DNA from: Limibacter armeniacum
GTDB lineage: Bacteria; Bacteroidota; Bacteroidia; Cytophagales; Flammeovirgaceae
DNA length: 64,000 bases
Reading direction: 5' to 3'
NCBI RefSeq assembly: GCF_036880985.1
Contig: NZ_JBAJNO010000009.1
Location: 3,446,501-3,510,500, forward strand
In this document: piece by piece, positions 45,416-54,691 of the stretch
How positions within the stretch are numbered: the stretch's first letter is position 1
Layout of the letters: the number at the start of each line of letters is the position of its first letter
The notes under the pieces: model-generated
Database searches by the model: none
What the model was told of the DNA's origin: nothing
The model's input: the letters and a program-made list of their open reading frames with translations, nothing else
Position numbers and translations under genes: made by a program

Positions 45416-45620
45416 AGATCATTGCGATTGTGTCGATTTCGACGGGTTCCTGATAATTAGCTGGCGTGTCTGGAATGTTCTTGATGATCTCCTGACCAGC
45501 GCCTACGATAGGGCCTGTGTATTTGGTGATCCCAAAGAAGGTTCCTGCCAAGGTCAATAATGATAAGATGGTGATAGCGATACTTTTGCGCTTTTTCCGT
45601 TTTTGGATGATGTCTGACAT
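45072..45620 (-). CDS. Membrane protein overlapping the DUF5675 gene (possible holin or spanin)
   Basis: 182 aa open frame. Residues 1-68 do not overlap anything: a very basic start (KRKKRKS), one membrane helix (about 13-31) and a hydrophilic part. The remaining 114 residues lie in another frame across the DUF5675 gene, where they are Gln/Arg/His-rich and look less protein-like. Either the overlap is real, as in phage Rz/Rz1 spanins, or the true protein was shorter and has lost its stop. Confidence 0.5.
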   Translation of the reverse strand: MSDIIQKRKKRKSIAITILSLLTLAGTFFGITKYTGPIVGAGQEIIKNIPDTPANYQEPVEIDTIAMIYEQLQSHPDKDQGQFQTDRGHLFALQQQAETVRMPQFRITMAQQSAEHILHPDWDLPLYTQDYGQIQEQSLSCHREKRSGSEREIRNTDPFRHLQQPYKGLRLAGTGSILRPQC

Positions 45621-45645
45621 TAGTCAATGGTTTTTAGGTGAAGAA

Positions 45646-45951
45646 TTATTTTTGACCTATAAGCAGGTCGAGCTTTTTATTGATTACTTGAAACTCCCGA
45701 TTCATTCCATCCTCCATATCCTGTTGATCTTCCTTGCTTGAGTCGGTAATTGTTTTCATAGCGGCTGTGTTCTGCTCGATCGCAATGACGCTACGAATGG
45801 CGATTTCCTTGAAGTCATTGAACTGAATCCAGTTGACGAAATAGGAGATAAAAAGTATTGCTATGAGCAGCACTACAATGAATGGCTGCTGCTTGGCTTT
45901 TTGAATAAAAGTGCTTCCTGCTTCGGTTGCGAGTTTGGCTTCTTCAATCAT
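45646..45951 (-). CDS. Small membrane protein, putative holin
   Basis: 101 aa from ATG 45951, which follows the preceding stop by one base; the frame is open 26 codons further up inside that gene. One strong membrane helix (about 25-43, FIVVLLIAILFISYFVNW), then a charged coiled coil. Size, topology and its place just before the putative endolysin fit a holin or XhlA-like lysis protein. Family not identified. Confidence 0.65.
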   Translation of the reverse strand: MIEEAKLATEAGSTFIQKAKQQPFIVVLLIAILFISYFVNWIQFNDFKEIAIRSVIAIEQNTAAMKTITDSSKEDQQDMEDGMNREFQVINKKLDLLIGQK

Positions 45952-45952
45952 A

Positions 45953-46930
45953 TCAGTAGTACATTTTGGTGTGTGGGTCCCGACATTCTTTTTCATTGCT
46001 GTATTTATCTGAATTAAAGAAGGTGGCATACAGGGTGTCTGATGCTTTCTCCTTTAAATAATCGATAGCCTTTTTGAGGTATGCTCCCCCGTCGTTTTCA
46101 AGGTTCTGGCTGGTCATGTCAATGTCGCTCATGCTTGCCATTTTCTCTTTTTCGGCTGCTCCCTCGTAGCTGTCAAATGATCGGATGCCATTGTCTGTGA
46201 TGATGACCACAAACTCACGGATGGCTGTTGCTGATGACAGCAGTACTACTGCCGGAACCAGCATGTCAATCAGCGTCTGGTTGTCGGCTGAGACGTTGCC
46301 TGTTTTGATTTCGGCTTTTAGCTCATCGTAGAAGTCCTTGCCTAATTCGGCTTGGATGTTGAAGTCTTCCACCTTGCGGATAACGGAAGACATACTACGG
46401 AATGTAGTCCGTGAACCGTGTAGGTTATAGTATAGCTGGAACTGGTCGATAGTATTGACAAAGTGCTCCTTGTTGATGGTGTAGGCATTTGAGGCTACCC
46501 ATTCCGGAAAGTCTGCCTTGTTTGTTTCGAGAAACTCCAGTAACATATCGATCCCTTCAAAACCTGTTTGCAACAACTGTTTCTTGAGGTTGGCAATCTG
46601 CCAAGGCCATGCAGTTTTTTGCGTCTCGCTTTGGTTGATATGGAAACCAGACTCTGAGATATCCAATTGGCCACTTGTCATGTAACTGGCAAATGCCAGG
46701 TTAGCGAGTGCTGACTGGATCTCGTCCAATAGCTCCTGCTCAATATCTGTCAGTGTAGCAGGGTCGGCTTCGTACTTGTCATTGATGCGGTCATACAATG
46801 CCTTGCTGATCACTGGAATGATATGCTTGCGCTCTGTCCTGCGGATGGCAGGTTTTATCAGGTCGATATCAAAGTCATCCTTGACGTTGTCAAGATTGTT
46901 GGCCAGTTCTTCAGGTGTAGAGATTAACAT
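45953..46930 (-). CDS. Phage head protein (DUF6712-like, putative connector)
   Basis: 325 aa, helical, no membrane segment. It opens LISTPEELANNLDNVKDDFDIDLIKPAIRRTER and contains ALYDRINDKYEADPATLTDIEQELL, a pattern I associate with Bacteroidota phage DUF6712 proteins. It directly follows the portal gene (1 bp gap), the place of head-tail connectors. Function inferred from position. Confidence 0.65.
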   Translation of the reverse strand: MLISTPEELANNLDNVKDDFDIDLIKPAIRRTERKHIIPVISKALYDRINDKYEADPATLTDIEQELLDEIQSALANLAFASYMTSGQLDISESGFHINQSETQKTAWPWQIANLKKQLLQTGFEGIDMLLEFLETNKADFPEWVASNAYTINKEHFVNTIDQFQLYYNLHGSRTTFRSMSSVIRKVEDFNIQAELGKDFYDELKAEIKTGNVSADNQTLIDMLVPAVVLLSSATAIREFVVIITDNGIRSFDSYEGAAEKEKMASMSDIDMTSQNLENDGGAYLKKAIDYLKEKASDTLYATFFNSDKYSNEKECRDPHTKMYY

Positions 46931-46931
46931 A

Positions 46932-48236
46932 TTAGCTATTGGTTTTCTCGGTTACTTCAGCGCCTGAGTCAAGCTTGTTAATCAGGCTGTTTTTGAATTT
47001 CACTTCATACTCCCACCCATTGTAGTCGAATATGAACTGCACCGGCTCCAAGATGATATCCTGGTCAGGCTGAGAAGTGAGGATGTAGTTGTTGAAAGCT
47101 ACTCGTTGCTCCGAGCCGCCAGCGTTACCCATCTGCTTTCCTGGTGTACTACCAATAAGCGTTGGGTGAACTCCTGCTGCGAATAGGGTGTGTGAGCTGG
47201 CTTCCTGCGAATCCTCGATATAGGCACCGTCTTTCAGCTTATTGTCAATTGGGGTAATGGTCCAACCCTTTCGGATGTTACCCATTCCGTCATCATCTGT
47301 AGCAGTCATGATGGCTTTCATGGCATTATCAGTACCAGTCATGGTTTCAGTAAACCATTCCATTTCTTTCTTTACTGTAGCTACCTTTTCACTGGTTGAC
47401 ATGGTGCCCCATTCTTCGTACTTGTCCTCCCACCACCATTTAGCTATTTCTATATGGAATGCGGGTGTTAGCTGATTCTTGAGTGCAGCTTTCTTGAACT
47501 CAGGAATACCCATGGCTACTTCGTACCAACCGGACTTACGGACGGTATCCCATGCAGGGAGCGGATAGTATTCCTCATCGATTGCCGGGAATGATAGGGG
47601 ATAGATCAGCTTATCTGCTTTACTATCTTTTACCGATTGTATAGGGTCATACTCTACATTGATGACATCAACAATGGTCTGGTCTTCTTCCTTGGCTGCT
47701 TTCCAGTCCGGATTGATATAGCATTTCTTGAGTGGGCCACTCTTTATCAGGCCCCATCTGCACCATGCTGCTTTGATGCGGTTGATGTTGGCTATCTTAT
47801 TACGGCCATTACCCATGATCAATTCAGGGAACACTGTATGGTAATAGAAGTAGTCCAGGCAAGCAGGGAACAGGTACATACGCTTGAAGTTGGTTCTCTT
47901 GAGCCATTCCTCCACTTCCTTGTCCTGCTTGCGGATAAACGTCTCGTTGCCCTTATCATCTATCTCAGTGACACCGTACACCATACCGCCAGCATATAGG
48001 GCCTTGGCTTTCCACTCCAATGTCCGTTTGAGTATTGTTGAGCGGCTTACATCCTCGTACATCTCTTGTGGTCTGAGGTTGTTCTTTCCCCAGTGTGCTA
48101 TCTCTGTATTACCTGATGAACTGCTGCTGGAAGTCTTGGAGGTTGGACCAATGTTGGTCTTGACCAATGCATTGACACCACCACCGATGTAAGCAGCAGC
48201 TCCGTTCTCACTGATATATATGCTCTGTGCGCTCAT
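46932..48236 (-). CDS. Phage portal protein
   Basis: 434 aa. N-terminal wing region (NTEIAHWGKNNLRPQEMYED, then TILKRTLEWKAKALYAGGMVYG) and a portal-like C-terminal stem, ending LFAAGVHPTLIGSTPGKQMG and GGSEQRVAFNNYI, as in Bacteroidota phage portals. The dodecameric ring is the DNA gate and docks the terminase. Its ATG overlaps the preceding stop by one base (TAATG). It lies downstream of the terminase genes, as usual. Confidence 0.82.
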   Translation of the reverse strand: MSAQSIYISENGAAAYIGGGVNALVKTNIGPTSKTSSSSSSGNTEIAHWGKNNLRPQEMYEDVSRSTILKRTLEWKAKALYAGGMVYGVTEIDDKGNETFIRKQDKEVEEWLKRTNFKRMYLFPACLDYFYYHTVFPELIMGNGRNKIANINRIKAAWCRWGLIKSGPLKKCYINPDWKAAKEEDQTIVDVINVEYDPIQSVKDSKADKLIYPLSFPAIDEEYYPLPAWDTVRKSGWYEVAMGIPEFKKAALKNQLTPAFHIEIAKWWWEDKYEEWGTMSTSEKVATVKKEMEWFTETMTGTDNAMKAIMTATDDDGMGNIRKGWTITPIDNKLKDGAYIEDSQEASSHTLFAAGVHPTLIGSTPGKQMGNAGGSEQRVAFNNYILTSQPDQDIILEPVQFIFDYNGWEYEVKFKNSLINKLDSGAEVTEKTNS

Positions 48237-48490
48237 TAGCTAGGGATTACTCGGTGATCATTAAAATGTGTCATCAGGAAAATGCAGAACTCTCGGATCT
48301 TCCCGGCTTTGGTCTTCACCCTGCGATTCCCATGTACATGGCTGATACCCTGCAACTGGCAATCCGAAAGGTGAACTATTTCACCCCCACGGTTACGGTT
48401 GCTGTCAGCAGTGACAAATGTGATGGAAAAGACTGCTCCTTCTTTCCTCATCATCTCTATTGCGTGCGTTCTAGTGATTGTATTTTCCAT
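48236..48490 (-). CDS. Small phage protein between terminase and portal
   Basis: 84 aa from ATG 48490 (an in-frame ATG at 48505 adds five residues). Basic, with AVFSITFVTADSNRNRGGEIVHL and GNRRVKTKAGKIREFCIFLM, a beta-rich pattern of small Bacteroidota phage proteins between terminase and portal. Translation is coupled to the portal through TAATG. Role unknown. The gap 48506-48663 on its 5' side has only a weak hairpin. Confidence 0.7.
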   Translation of the reverse strand: MENTITRTHAIEMMRKEGAVFSITFVTADSNRNRGGEIVHLSDCQLQGISHVHGNRRVKTKAGKIREFCIFLMTHFNDHRVIPS

Positions 48491-48663
48491 AGGGTGAACT
48501 GTCATATACCATATTTTTCACCTTTAGGGTGAAGTTTTTGCAACAGTGCGCGGCGGGGTCAACTTTGTCTTTAAATAGAATTTTAAAGGTTTTAGAAATT
48601 GAAAAACCGCCTTATTGATATTGTTAGAGTAGATATTTCGAAAATCCCAGTACAGAATTTTTT

Positions 48664-50319
48664 TTAGCCATTCGGCACGAAAGAACTACCTGGTGTGATC
48701 TTTCCTTTATTGACGGCCACTGCCTGCAAATCCCATGAGTCTGAAAAGTGGGTAGTGGTTCGTTGGTCAACACTTGCGTTCCGCTCCCTGCTCTTGTCCT
48801 TCTGTATTTCGCCTTTGCGTCCTTCCTTGACTTTGGCCTGCATCATAGATAGCAATAGCCATTTACAGTTTTCACGGTTGAAGGTCCAGCGGTCAATACG
48901 CTCATGGTTGCCTGCAAAAATCTTGTGAGCAATCTGATACTTCTCTGATTGTAGTGCAGGTCTGCCAAGATTGATTCGTTTTATTCGCCAGCCTCTTTTT
49001 CTCAGTTGCGCTACAAAGTCATCATTCATAGTCGTCTTTGATCCTGGCGATTTTGTATTGCCCCAATGATCTTCAATGAATGTCACTTCCTTTTTGAGGT
49101 GCGCGAGGTAATAGTCTCCAAAATCATTAGCCAGGTCATAGGTCAGTTTCGGATGCTTCACATACAAAGCATTGACTGTTCGCATCTCCCGTCCATGCTG
49201 CTGTGACACTGGTAGTGTTGATACTATAGAACCCCAGTCCACTGAAATGATCAGCGGTTTGTTTGGGTCTACATCCGTATCAAATCGGCTATCTCGTTTG
49301 CTGAGTGCTTCAAGGTTGTAGCCCAGTTTTTCCAGATAACTGAAGTTGGACTCTGCTACATAGGTGTGTAACCTGTCACTCAGCATAGGATAGAAGCCAC
49401 CCTCAACTTTCCCTGGTCTTTTATTCAGCATTTCAATCATGAAAATGAATAGCGGTAAATCCCTGAATTGCTGCTCTATATATTTAAAGCCAAGGTTCTG
49501 GATATTGTCAAACGCTGAAGCTTCAGAATAGAACATCCCTTTTTTGGAAGGGAAGTACTTTAGTAGCTTGTTAAGCTTCTTGATATCCTCCCAAATCAGC
49601 AGCCTTTGTTCCTGCTCTTTTGATTGCAGGAAGTCTATCTGTAGATCAACAATTTCATTTCTGATGTCGATGATATCCGTCTGATAATCATCCTTGTAAT
49701 AACTTCCATATTCCAGCAACCAATCCGCTTGGTTCATATAAGGCATGGAGCTAAAAATGAAAACACCATGGTGTAAAGGGATATGCTTAAAATAGTCAAG
49801 GTTACCACGGTTGGTGGCTGAGACTTCCTTATCAAACTTATCCTTGTCAAGCTCCAACCCTTCATCGGCTATAATTCCATCAGAGTTGACACCCCTTGCA
49901 GAACTACTATTGCCATCTTGAGATACAAATTGAAAGATTGTCCCGGTATAGAAATAAATACAGTTGTCATACTTGGCTGGCGGTTCGTAAGGCTCATCCC
50001 AGTCCCAAAGCTTTGGAGCCTTCCGGCCAATGAAAAAATGATAGTCCTTGATATAGCCAATCCGTTCCAGTGAAGCTACCGTAGAGGGAAGTGTCTTACT
50101 TAAAATGGCACTGTAGGTCCTGCCAACAAGCATCCACTTTGAGCGAGGCATAAGCTGTACAATCAAGTGCATCAGCCATGCAATCAATGAAGACTTACCT
50201 GTTCCCCTTCCCCAAATAGATATTGAAGAAGCAAACTTGTGAATCATGTATCGAAGCTGAGGTTTATTGAATTTCAGCTGCTTTATTACAAGATCATTCT
50301 TCTTCTTTTTCTTTGCCAT
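48664..50319 (-). CDS. Phage terminase large subunit
   Basis: 551 aa. The ATPase part has Walker A WGRGTGKSS (first Gly replaced by Trp, as the site varies in terminases) and Walker B SDGIIADEG (about 145-155). The C-terminal RNase H-like nuclease has Asp in IISVDWGS, an acidic FIEDHWGN and a late Asp in HFSDSWDLQAVA. It pumps DNA into the prohead and cuts the concatemer. Starts 26 bp inside the small-subunit gene. Confidence 0.92.
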   Translation of the reverse strand: MAKKKKKNDLVIKQLKFNKPQLRYMIHKFASSISIWGRGTGKSSLIAWLMHLIVQLMPRSKWMLVGRTYSAILSKTLPSTVASLERIGYIKDYHFFIGRKAPKLWDWDEPYEPPAKYDNCIYFYTGTIFQFVSQDGNSSSARGVNSDGIIADEGLELDKDKFDKEVSATNRGNLDYFKHIPLHHGVFIFSSMPYMNQADWLLEYGSYYKDDYQTDIIDIRNEIVDLQIDFLQSKEQEQRLLIWEDIKKLNKLLKYFPSKKGMFYSEASAFDNIQNLGFKYIEQQFRDLPLFIFMIEMLNKRPGKVEGGFYPMLSDRLHTYVAESNFSYLEKLGYNLEALSKRDSRFDTDVDPNKPLIISVDWGSIVSTLPVSQQHGREMRTVNALYVKHPKLTYDLANDFGDYYLAHLKKEVTFIEDHWGNTKSPGSKTTMNDDFVAQLRKRGWRIKRINLGRPALQSEKYQIAHKIFAGNHERIDRWTFNRENCKWLLLSMMQAKVKEGRKGEIQKDKSRERNASVDQRTTTHFSDSWDLQAVAVNKGKITPGSSFVPNG

Positions 50320-50911
50320 CGAGTATCATTTTCATTTCTTCCCTACTTACTTCCATTTCCTCCATTGCATCAACCACCATTTGATGTTTTTGCTTAGGAA
50401 GGCTGGAAAGGTCCTCAAAGTCAATATCGATTACCTCACCATTTGAAATTAGCTGGATCAAGTATTGATGTGTTGGCAAATCAGGTACAGCACCGTCAGC
50501 CTGTTCAAGCCTTGAGAGCTTAATCATCTGCTCATTGGCTCGGAGCATAAACTCTACATCCTTTGCTTTAGCCGCTATCCTGAAAGCATCCATGGCCAAT
50601 TCATAATGAATAGCCCTTAGACCTTCCTTCTCAGCTATATTCAAATTTCCATAAAGCCTATATGCTGCCTTGCAGTCCTTGTATGCCTGACTTTCACAGA
50701 TACCGAACTCATCCATTAAGGAGATTACTACATTGGATTTTTTCTGTCCAGACAATAACATCGACCATGCAGCACGTATCCGGATTGAAGCAGCCTGTTC
50801 TTTGGCGCTCAATTCTACAGACTCATCAATGCTGTTGGCTTTGATCCTGTCCAACAGGTTGCCTTTATCATTCAGCAGTTTTTTGTAGTAACCTCCTAAT
50901 TTTCTTTTCAC
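50294..50911 (-). CDS. Putative terminase small subunit
   Basis: 205 aa, helical, with an HTH-like stretch (VVISLMDEFGICESQAYKDCKAAY, about 70-95) typical of small terminase DNA-binding parts, and a C-terminal acidic tail (DLSSLPKQKHQMVVDAMEEME). It precedes and overlaps the large subunit. It would recognise the packaging site. Confidence 0.78.
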   Translation of the reverse strand: MKRKLGGYYKKLLNDKGNLLDRIKANSIDESVELSAKEQAASIRIRAAWSMLLSGQKKSNVVISLMDEFGICESQAYKDCKAAYRLYGNLNIAEKEGLRAIHYELAMDAFRIAAKAKDVEFMLRANEQMIKLSRLEQADGAVPDLPTHQYLIQLISNGEVIDIDFEDLSSLPKQKHQMVVDAMEEMEVSREEMKMILDGKEKEEE

Positions 50912-51648
50912 GCGATGGATGCTTTCAGTTCAGCAAGGGTATCTTCCCACTTCTCAACTAAATGGGCCTTGCTATCATCTTTTCTGTATTTGCTAATCAT
51001 CTTCTGAGCATGCACGATTTTCTTTTTAACCTCTTCCTGCTCTTCCTCAGATAGAGTTGTAGGCTCAGGCGTTGGCACTACCTTTTCCCCGTTCTTGGCT
51101 GCATCAAGTTTGTTATGCACTTCAGGAAGTATCTTGATAGCAATCTCCTTGCACCTGAGAGCGGCTTCCTTTCGTTCCTCGATATGAGTCTGAGCGTTTA
51201 GCTTGTTATGGAACAGGAAATTGAACTCATCATACAAAGCCCTTCTTTCCTTGTACAGCGGTTCCAAGCTTGCCTCATCCACCCGGTCATCAGGTTCGGT
51301 CAGCTCGGTTAAGCCTTCCTTGAAATCAACTTCCTCAGCTTCCTGCTCAGCTGGAGCTTCAGTATCTTCAGCTTCCTGCTCTGCTGTAGTTTCTTCAGCA
51401 GCTTCAAGTTTAATAGGCTGGTTTTCCTGCTTTACCTTTTCTTCCTGAGCCTTTTTACTGTTTGTGTCCTGCTCATACTTCAGGTACATGTACTTCAGTA
51501 CAGAGTTAAGCTTCCGGACATTGTAGTCTGTCTTTCCTCTTTGGAATAGGGCTACAAGGTTACGGTTCTTGCCGTACTTCAGGTATAGTCTGACACCCGC
51601 CTCATAGGAGGGTGTCTTTTGTTCCAAATACTTTTTGATGTCTTTCAT
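50908..51648 (-). CDS. Acidic helical phage protein, function unknown
   Basis: 246 aa. N-terminal basic helical part with SYEAGVRLYLKYGKNRNL, a central low-complexity Glu/Ala linker with a near-repeat (AEQEAED, then AEQEAEEVD, about 90-110), and a C-terminal coiled coil. The pattern of a Bacteroidota phage protein near packaging genes, role unknown. Overlaps by 4 bp with the small terminase and by 1 bp with the preceding gene. Confidence 0.65.
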   Translation of the reverse strand: MKDIKKYLEQKTPSYEAGVRLYLKYGKNRNLVALFQRGKTDYNVRKLNSVLKYMYLKYEQDTNSKKAQEEKVKQENQPIKLEAAEETTAEQEAEDTEAPAEQEAEEVDFKEGLTELTEPDDRVDEASLEPLYKERRALYDEFNFLFHNKLNAQTHIEERKEAALRCKEIAIKILPEVHNKLDAAKNGEKVVPTPEPTTLSEEEQEEVKKKIVHAQKMISKYRKDDSKAHLVEKWEDTLAELKASIA

Positions 51649-52238
51649 TATACGCCAGGAGTGATTACGCCCGTGAATGGATCTTGCACGCTGTCATCAG
51701 ACAACTTTACAGTACCCATAAAAATAGGTGCAGGACCTTTTCGAGCTGATTGGAAATTGAATGTATTACCTCTTCGATCTGCTGAAGCAGCACCAGTTGT
51801 AGCAACTCCACCAGATACACGCTTGGCCGGATAGCCACGATGTCCAAGCATACGTGTTTGGCCATCCATTTCACGCACAAGGATAATGAAGTTGCCATTC
51901 TGCGTGTACTGGTCAAAACCAAGCATTTCCCCTTTGGAACCCGGATGCAAAAACTCTATGGAGTTCAATTTTGACATGCCGTCAAACTCACCCTGAGATT
52001 CCCCATCAAGCTTCAATGTCTCAATGGTTCCATAGACACGCGTGAACCCTACAGTATTGGCGAATACAATATCTCCCGTGATCGTCACCAAATCTGACAG
52101 CAGGTTATCTACATAAGCAGGTTCGTCAGATACAGGAACAGGAAGCGTTACAATATCTTCAAGTTTGGCAATGGCAAGGATCTGTTCCAGTCCCCCAGGG
52201 TTTGGCTCGCCATCGTTCCATAAAACATCTTCTAACAT
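51648..52238 (-). CDS. Phage structural protein, possible major tail or head decoration protein
   Basis: 196 aa, beta-rich, no membrane helix. LVTITGDIVFANTVGFTRVYGTIETLKLDGESQG and GGVATTGAASADRRGNTFNFQS look like a tube or decoration fold. It lies directly behind the capsid gene. Both a tail-tube protein displaced from the tail genes and a capsid decoration protein are possible. Confidence 0.6.
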   Translation of the reverse strand: MLEDVLWNDGEPNPGGLEQILAIAKLEDIVTLPVPVSDEPAYVDNLLSDLVTITGDIVFANTVGFTRVYGTIETLKLDGESQGEFDGMSKLNSIEFLHPGSKGEMLGFDQYTQNGNFIILVREMDGQTRMLGHRGYPAKRVSGGVATTGAASADRRGNTFNFQSARKGPAPIFMGTVKLSDDSVQDPFTGVITPGV

Positions 52239-52305
52239 GATTGATATGATTTGTAAGAAGTGAGAGAATAGGTCTGATTGGCGTTATCAATCAGACCTTT
52301 ATTGG

Positions 52306-53292
52306 TTAGGCTTGGTCGTTGATCCAAACCGCATCTAGGGTGGCAAACTGAACACCAAAGGCAAGCGCAAGGAAGATGGCCAACGTTTTAGGGTTGGTCT
52401 TCATTACCTCGATTTTCTCCTGGTCAGATTCACCGTCAATACCCACACACATATTCCATTCAGGAGAAATGATCACACGTTGAGAGGTACCCATTCCAGC
52501 CAAAGGAACAATCTCACACATACCCGCTGAGCCTTCCAAGTAGGTTTGCTCATACTTGGTATTGTATGGATTTGCACCAGTCTCGGCTTTGTAATCGTCA
52601 CAATATTTATCGTAAACATTGTAACTCATGTACATCTTAACAGGTCTGCTTCTGAAGGCATCGTCAATTTGACGGTACATGTCTTTAAGCTTCGTTAGTG
52701 CATCCGCTGAAGTGATTGCACCTGTAGCAATGACGTTACCTCTTGTAAGGTCAAAACCTTCTGTTGCATCACCAGCATTGTCTATCGCTGATTGCGCGCC
52801 AATGGCAAGCTCATCCGTGATGATCTTAAAGAAGCCATTATTCACATCCACCGCATCGGTACCAGCACTGTTATAGATGCCATTAAACAGGACATCCATA
52901 TTCAGTTCATGACCTACAGTAGCGAGAATCTGCTCAAAAAATTCTTTCTCAAAAGGATGGTCACTTGCATCGACACCCTTTTTCATAAGCATGGCTAACC
53001 ATGACTTACGGTATTCCAATGGGTTTTCTTCCAAGTTGACCTCACCAATCTGTACCTGCAAGGTCCTTGGCTTGATGGCACCCACATTGGCTTTTTTAGA
53101 CCAATCCTTACCGTAAGGTTTTAGGAGCTTTTCAAGTTGCAGCGTGGAAAGAACATAACGGTCCTTGATTCCTGGCAAGACATTAAAGTGATTGAAAATG
53201 TCATCCATGGAAGTGGTGGGGATGGTAATCAGCTCTCGCTGAAATTCCTCACAGTATTGCTGTAATGCTTCAATATTAATAGCGTCAGGCAT
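52306..53292 (-). CDS. Major capsid protein
   Basis: 328 aa. Features of an HK97-fold capsid: N-terminal helix (LQQYCEEFQRELI), an E-loop-like strand (VGAIKPRTLQVQIGEVNLEENPLEYRKSW) and a long spine helix (KEFFEQILATVGHELNMDVLFNG), ending in a beta region (QRVIISPEWNMCVGIDG). Directly after the protease/scaffold gene, as in most phages. No separate prohead delta cleavage site can be fixed. Confidence 0.82.
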   Translation of the reverse strand: MPDAINIEALQQYCEEFQRELITIPTTSMDDIFNHFNVLPGIKDRYVLSTLQLEKLLKPYGKDWSKKANVGAIKPRTLQVQIGEVNLEENPLEYRKSWLAMLMKKGVDASDHPFEKEFFEQILATVGHELNMDVLFNGIYNSAGTDAVDVNNGFFKIITDELAIGAQSAIDNAGDATEGFDLTRGNVIATGAITSADALTKLKDMYRQIDDAFRSRPVKMYMSYNVYDKYCDDYKAETGANPYNTKYEQTYLEGSAGMCEIVPLAGMGTSQRVIISPEWNMCVGIDGESDQEKIEVMKTNPKTLAIFLALAFGVQFATLDAVWINDQA

Positions 53293-53319
53293 TTCTATGA
53301 AATGTTAGAAGGTGAAGGA

Positions 53320-53712
53320 TTATTTTCTCATTCTGGCGATACGCTCCTGTCTTTGTTTTCCGACAGTAGAAAAGTGAGCGGCTTCAGCGTCAGTAGATGG
53401 GCTGCTGTCGTTGTCGCTATTGCCAGTAGCTGGTTGCGTACTGCTTGCGGACGGACTCTTTTCCAGCTCCTGGATACGAGCCTCAAGCGTAGCTATATTT
53501 TCGTTAGCTGCTGAAAGATCAGAGTTGGCTGTTTCCAAATTGGCATTGGCAGTTTCAAGCTGCGTTTGTACCGCTTCTGATGCAGCCAAAGACTGCTCGA
53601 TGGTATCCATCTGTTCGTTGTTAAGCACAACGCCCTCTTCTGTAGCGTCAAGCTCAGTAGCGTTTAAAGCTGCAAAAGTGCGTGCCCATTTGTTGGTGGT
53701 GATATTTGACAT
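53320..53712 (-). CDS. Possible nested scaffold protein (internal in-frame start)
   Basis: 130 aa from the in-frame ATG 53712 (residue 297 of the protease gene), placed exactly at the end of the protease domain and ahead of the coiled-coil scaffold part. In lambda the scaffold Nu3 is made from such an internal start within the C gene. No Shine-Dalgarno is needed in this phylum, so the sequence can only suggest this start. Confidence 0.4.
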   Translation of the reverse strand: MSNITTNKWARTFAALNATELDATEEGVVLNNEQMDTIEQSLAASEAVQTQLETANANLETANSDLSAANENIATLEARIQELEKSPSASSTQPATGNSDNDSSPSTDAEAAHFSTVGKQRQERIARMRK

Positions 53713-54600
53713 TTTGGTATTGGTCTTTTTTGAAGAATTTGATTTATCTGTAAGTGCGGATAACCTTTTGAGTGCAAAGTTTTCATCTCCAATGGCATCG
53801 ATCAGACCAACTTCCAATGCTTCGCTGCTGGTGAAAATGGCTCCTTTGAACAAGGTCTTATGATTTAGCTTCAACTTTCCACGTCGGTTTTTCTTGATAC
53901 CGTTCACAAAGGCATTGTTAAGTGGGTTCAGGATTTTTTGCTTATATGGTTCAGTGTTACCTTCCATCAATGCCCTGTACTCACTGTTTTTTTCTGAGGC
54001 ATCATCAGCGTAAATACTATTGAACTTTACGCCCAAACTTTCCCAATACTCACGGTCATCTACATAATTCATCATTGCACCAATAGAGCCGATCAGGTTG
54101 GTATCATGTGAGCTAATAATCTCATCTGCTGCACTGGCAATCCACATAGCAGCAGAAGCGGCCATTCCATCACTGACAAAAGCAGCAACAGGTTTACGGG
54201 TATTTCGGATTGTATCTACCAATGTTTGTGTACCATCAGCCTGACCACCTGGAGAGTCAATATCCAACAGGATAGCGTCAATATCCGGATCATTATCAAA
54301 GGCAATAATTTGTTTTGATTTGGTAATGGTCCCCTCAGGGCCACACTGTTGGTCATTCTTCATGACAACACCATGGATCTTGACAACCCCGAATCTTCTC
54401 TGCTTACTTACTCCACTGGAGGCAACAGTATAATTCATCGTGTTGGAGCGGTGCGCTTCCCGAAGCTGAGCAAGGTCTTTTCCTTCCCAGAAACTACGTC
54501 CGGACAATATGGAGTTGATCAGTGGTACAAATCCTTTGACAGAGTCTTGATTAATAGCCCAGACGCTATTAAGTATGGTAGAAATAAGTGCTGTATTCAT
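53320..54600 (-). CDS. S49-type prohead protease fused to a scaffold domain
   Basis: 426 aa. The SppA/ClpP-fold part (about 70-270) has LLDIDSPGGQADG, nucleophile Ser149 in DGMAASAAMWIAS and a probable base Lys (Lys192 or Lys204). From about residue 297 a second part begins (MSNITTNKW) and runs into a coiled coil with a repeated ETANxxLxxAN pattern (about 345-380) and a Ser/Asp-rich tail. This is the layout of lambda C/Nu3: protease and nested scaffold. It cleaves scaffold and capsid during head maturation. Confidence 0.88.
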   Translation of the reverse strand: MNTALISTILNSVWAINQDSVKGFVPLINSILSGRSFWEGKDLAQLREAHRSNTMNYTVASSGVSKQRRFGVVKIHGVVMKNDQQCGPEGTITKSKQIIAFDNDPDIDAILLDIDSPGGQADGTQTLVDTIRNTRKPVAAFVSDGMAASAAMWIASAADEIISSHDTNLIGSIGAMMNYVDDREYWESLGVKFNSIYADDASEKNSEYRALMEGNTEPYKQKILNPLNNAFVNGIKKNRRGKLKLNHKTLFKGAIFTSSEALEVGLIDAIGDENFALKRLSALTDKSNSSKKTNTKMSNITTNKWARTFAALNATELDATEEGVVLNNEQMDTIEQSLAASEAVQTQLETANANLETANSDLSAANENIATLEARIQELEKSPSASSTQPATGNSDNDSSPSTDAEAAHFSTVGKQRQERIARMRK

Positions 54601-54691
54601 TGCGCTTCAGTTCGGTGATTCGATTTTGAAGCAATAACAGGATAGGAGATGTTTTCCCGTAGGACAAAAAGTTGTTCAATAGAAAGGTGAA

